NCBI GenBank assembly: GCA_036877525.1
Contig: JAZGTH010000007.1
Span: 11,207,001 to 11,271,000 of the forward strand
Length of the DNA: 64,000 nt
Direction of reading: 5' to 3'
Origin: Chromobotia macracanthus
Taxonomy: Eukaryota; Chordata; Actinopteri; Cypriniformes; Botiidae
Made by a program: the position numbers and the translations under genes. The notes below the pieces were generated by a model that worked only from the letters and a program-made list of their open reading frames with translations, did no database searches and was not told the origin of the DNA. Each line of letters starts with the position of its first letter. The stretch's first letter is position 1. This document shows positions 61,183 to 64,000 of the stretch, in pieces.

Positions 61183-61835
61183 TTTTACAGCGCACTGTAG
61201 ATAGAAAGGAGGCCCTAATAAAATAAAGTAGATACAAATGTAAAGGGCTAACCAGAGGGCAACATCATTCAAACATTCTGGAACAATTTAAACATAGTAT
61301 CAGATTTTGAATGTAAGCTGCCAGACATAAGCAGTATACTTTGCAAGTCAAAACAAACAAAAATATTTTATATGCAGGGTACTTTTATATGCAGGGTACA
61401 GGTAACTATATATAGCAAGCTTTCTAATTGTTAGTACCTTAAACTGAATTGACATACCTAGTGTATGATTACAGTTCCACTATCTGCTGTGCAAATCATT
61501 AAACTTGCTTACATCTTGCATGAGCAACGCCTCCAAAACTTTGGTTGTATTCCAGGAACAGATTTCAATAAGAATTCTGTATTATCAGCAACTTTAGGTG
61601 AACCTAATTCTGTAATACCACTCACTAGACTCTTAATACCTTGCAAATAAAAGCAATTTCAAGATTGCATTTCATATTAACAAACCAGATTAATTGAGGA
61701 TAGATTAAGATTTGAATTAGGAATTAAGATTCAACATCATAACTCAAGTACACAGTGATTCCTTGTTTGACATGATATTAACAAACATATCTATGCAATT
61801 ATTCAACTACAAATAGAAATATACTGCAAGCAGCA

Positions 61836-63150
61836 ATTCAAGCAATATCGGATTCGGGCACTTTAAGACCTTTGTGTCATGAACCATAAGGGAAGAACTC
61901 AGTCACAGAACAGCACAACACAAAACATTATTAAACAAAAACTCCCACGAGAGGGCGGAACAAGAACCAAAACAAGACTATTACACTGAACAAAAAAAAC
62001 AACAAGACTTGATGTTCTTAAGTAGCACTCTTTAACCAACGACAAACAGTGCTGAAAACGTTACACAACTAGAAACAACAACAATACACCAGAACAACAC
62101 ATAAGGGCATCAATAAGGGATGTTTTGCAAATTCTCATCATAGAAGCCAGAACCCTGACACTGTGTCTAAGGCTATTAGGAATTATTTAGTAGGTGTCTA
62201 AAATGCCTGCTACAGAACTTTATCATTAGACATATTATTAAAAAAGTTTGAAACTGTCATAGTGCCACCTACTGCCCAATCACCACAAGTTTTGCATGCT
62301 TCTTTAGTATTACAAGATGCATGAGCTCACCTATGTTCGTGATCATCTGATGCTTTGTTCAGACGATCACGAATATACTTATTTGTACACTTGGCCCACG
62401 CCCCAACTGACATATTGATTGGCGCAACATTTTGTCTGTGTGTCACATGTTGCGTGATATGCAATCATTAACCCAAAAAGCAACATAATGCACCACAGTG
62501 GCTGATTTCTTTCAAAATTCTCACTGACTTTTCAGATCACGAGTCAAACAGGCCCACCAAGTTTCATTTTGATTGGCCTCCGTTAACCTTATCTAATAGG
62601 TGCTCAAACTTTTAAACCTGCAACCTTTGGTTTAGACCCTCAAACTCTCTTAATAGTTAGACCACTGTTGCCTCAAAGACACTGCATGCCAACTTTTAGG
62701 CCAATTTAGGATTAGGGTTAATTTAGGGACAATCGATTGCATTTAAGCCATTTTTAATTTTTTTCAATTATTGAAAAAATTTCTGACCAATTTATTGGCC
62801 AGTCCCTGCAGATTGTTCATGGCTGACCACAAATTATCGTGTTAATATCTAATGCTGTTCCCAAGTTATAGCCACTTTAGTAAAAGTAGCTCCGCCCACT
62901 TCGATTAAAAAAATTAAAAACATTTAAAAAAATGCAAAAAATTCAAAATGGCAGGAAAATTTTGATGACAAAAGAATTTATATGAAATCTTGAGGCAGAG
63001 ATTCCAAGGGTATAAGGCACTTGTAATTTTTTGCGACTCTGTAGACTAATAATACTAATTATAATAATAATAATACACATAATTAACAATTATAATAGGA
63101 TTACAGCACTTTGCGCTTGAACCCCTAATTCCTGACAATTGCAAGAAACA
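61836..63150 (+). repeat. Large dispersed fish repeat, interrupted by an LTR
   Basis: Opens 'actgcaagcagcaattcaag', continues after the LTR with 'gtcatagtgccacctactgc', 'caccaagtttcattttgatt' and 'agctccgcccact', and ends 'cagcactttgcgcttgaacc'. These phrases belong to an unclassified repeat common in teleosts. No coding sequence. Confidence 0.45.
61875..62160 (-). mobile_element. Probable solo LTR nested in the dispersed repeat
   Basis: 286 bases from TGTCATGAACC to AACCCTGACA, with TG...CA ends. Flanks CTTTG and CTGTG agree at 4 of 5, compatible with a 5-base target duplication. On the minus strand a 'gtttaataatg' polyadenylation-like stretch precedes the end. It splits the repeat at 61836-63150. 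Confidence 0.5.
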
Positions 63151-64000
63151 AACCACATTATTGTGGTGATACCATCAAGCTGTTCCGAATGTTAAAAAAA
63201 CATACTAAGATCCAATCAATGGTATGTCATAAATGCTAACCAATGGCTATAATGAATGTAGTTGCAAATATATGGTAAAAAATTAAAGTCTTACATATTT
63301 TGTAGGTGAGCTCATTGTTATGGCTAGAAAAAGTAATCATGATTAAAAAAATCTTGGGTAGTCTGGGGTATTGTTTCTGAACATGGTTAAATACCCAGAG
63401 CATCTGTTGCTGTGATCCTAAAACAAATATGGAATATTTTAGCTGACTGGATAGGTTAACGGCAGTTAACTCTATTCCAAAAGTGTTAGTGGACCATCAC
63501 ATAATTACAACTGTAAGAGGTATTCCTCCTTTCAAGGGAAATCATTATACCCTATTTGTTTGAAAGGGCCTGCAACAAGAAATCCTGGGTTCATCCGAAG
63601 CTGAGATCCGAGAGAAATATCTCACTTTAGATGTCTCTTTATGGTGAACAAGTTAATCTAATTGCTGTAGTTTCTGACCCCAATAACAAATTTTCTTTCC
63701 TTTTCAAACTCATGTTTTTCCTTTCCATTCATGCTTGCTGCTGAAAATCTGGGAGTAAATTGATAGAATAACACAAGAGTGAGTAAATAAAGATAGAATG
63801 TTCACAGAATTATTTATGGCTGACATAAACAAAATATCAAAAAAGAAAAAGTAAATCCATCCAGGTTAGACAGGTAATGGTCTTATGTGCTTATGATATT
63901 AGTAGAACACTGAAAACCTTAGGCATTTACTGTTTTAAAATGAGTGACCGACCAGCACATGCTTGTAAAGGCCTCTGGTCTGTGCCCTCAGTGATCTAAA
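63151..64000. other. Intergenic, no gene seen
   Basis: AT-rich sequence to the window end; nothing recognised. Confidence 0.5.

Overview
The window is nuclear DNA of a bony fish (teleost; the repeat content fits an otophysan, perhaps a cypriniform, but this is an inference). The evidence is three intron-containing vertebrate genes with GT-AG splice sites, a long repeat-filled AT-rich tail, and teleost-type elements: DIRS, Tc1-like, Ty3/gypsy-type LTRs and a tRNA-headed SINE.

Genes (1-10.7 kb). fbxl3 (+) encodes the F-box/LRR substrate receptor that targets cryptochromes. cln5 (-) encodes the soluble lysosomal protein mutated in CLN5 Batten disease. The two genes converge tail to tail, as they do in human 13q22. 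rsph1 (+), a MORN-repeat protein of ciliary radial spokes, lies head to head with cln5. The 958-bp gap between the cln5 and rsph1 start codons holds a CLEAR-type E-box and an M-box-like E-box near cln5. It also holds a near-palindromic RFX X-box 75 bp from the rsph1 start. These suit a lysosomal gene and a ciliary gene respectively.

Gene-free part (10.8-64 kb). I find no further host gene. The recognisable content is: a TATC microsatellite; a GC-rich minisatellite; LTR-like fragments; a dead Tc1 transposase (15.7-16.8 kb); three decayed DIRS elements (A minus 16.8-18.1, B plus 30.8-34.1, C plus 40.2-41.6 kb); a second Tc1 remnant joined to DIRS B; six SINE copies plus one SINE tail; a roughly 49-bp minisatellite rich in GGCC (23.57-23.96 kb); a palindromic MITE (28.3-28.7 kb); a gypsy integrase remnant with its 3' LTR (42.4-43.2 kb); and a LINE fragment with esterase-like and reverse-transcriptase pieces (43.5-44.5 kb). 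A 185-bp block at 52.5 kb recurs at 54.4 kb between exact 37-bp direct repeats. About 44.5-61 kb is otherwise mostly unique-looking AT-rich DNA.

Limits. Gene identities rest on recognising the proteins, and exon borders on reading frame plus splice sites. Transposon classes rest on recalled family features. No database search or alignment was run.
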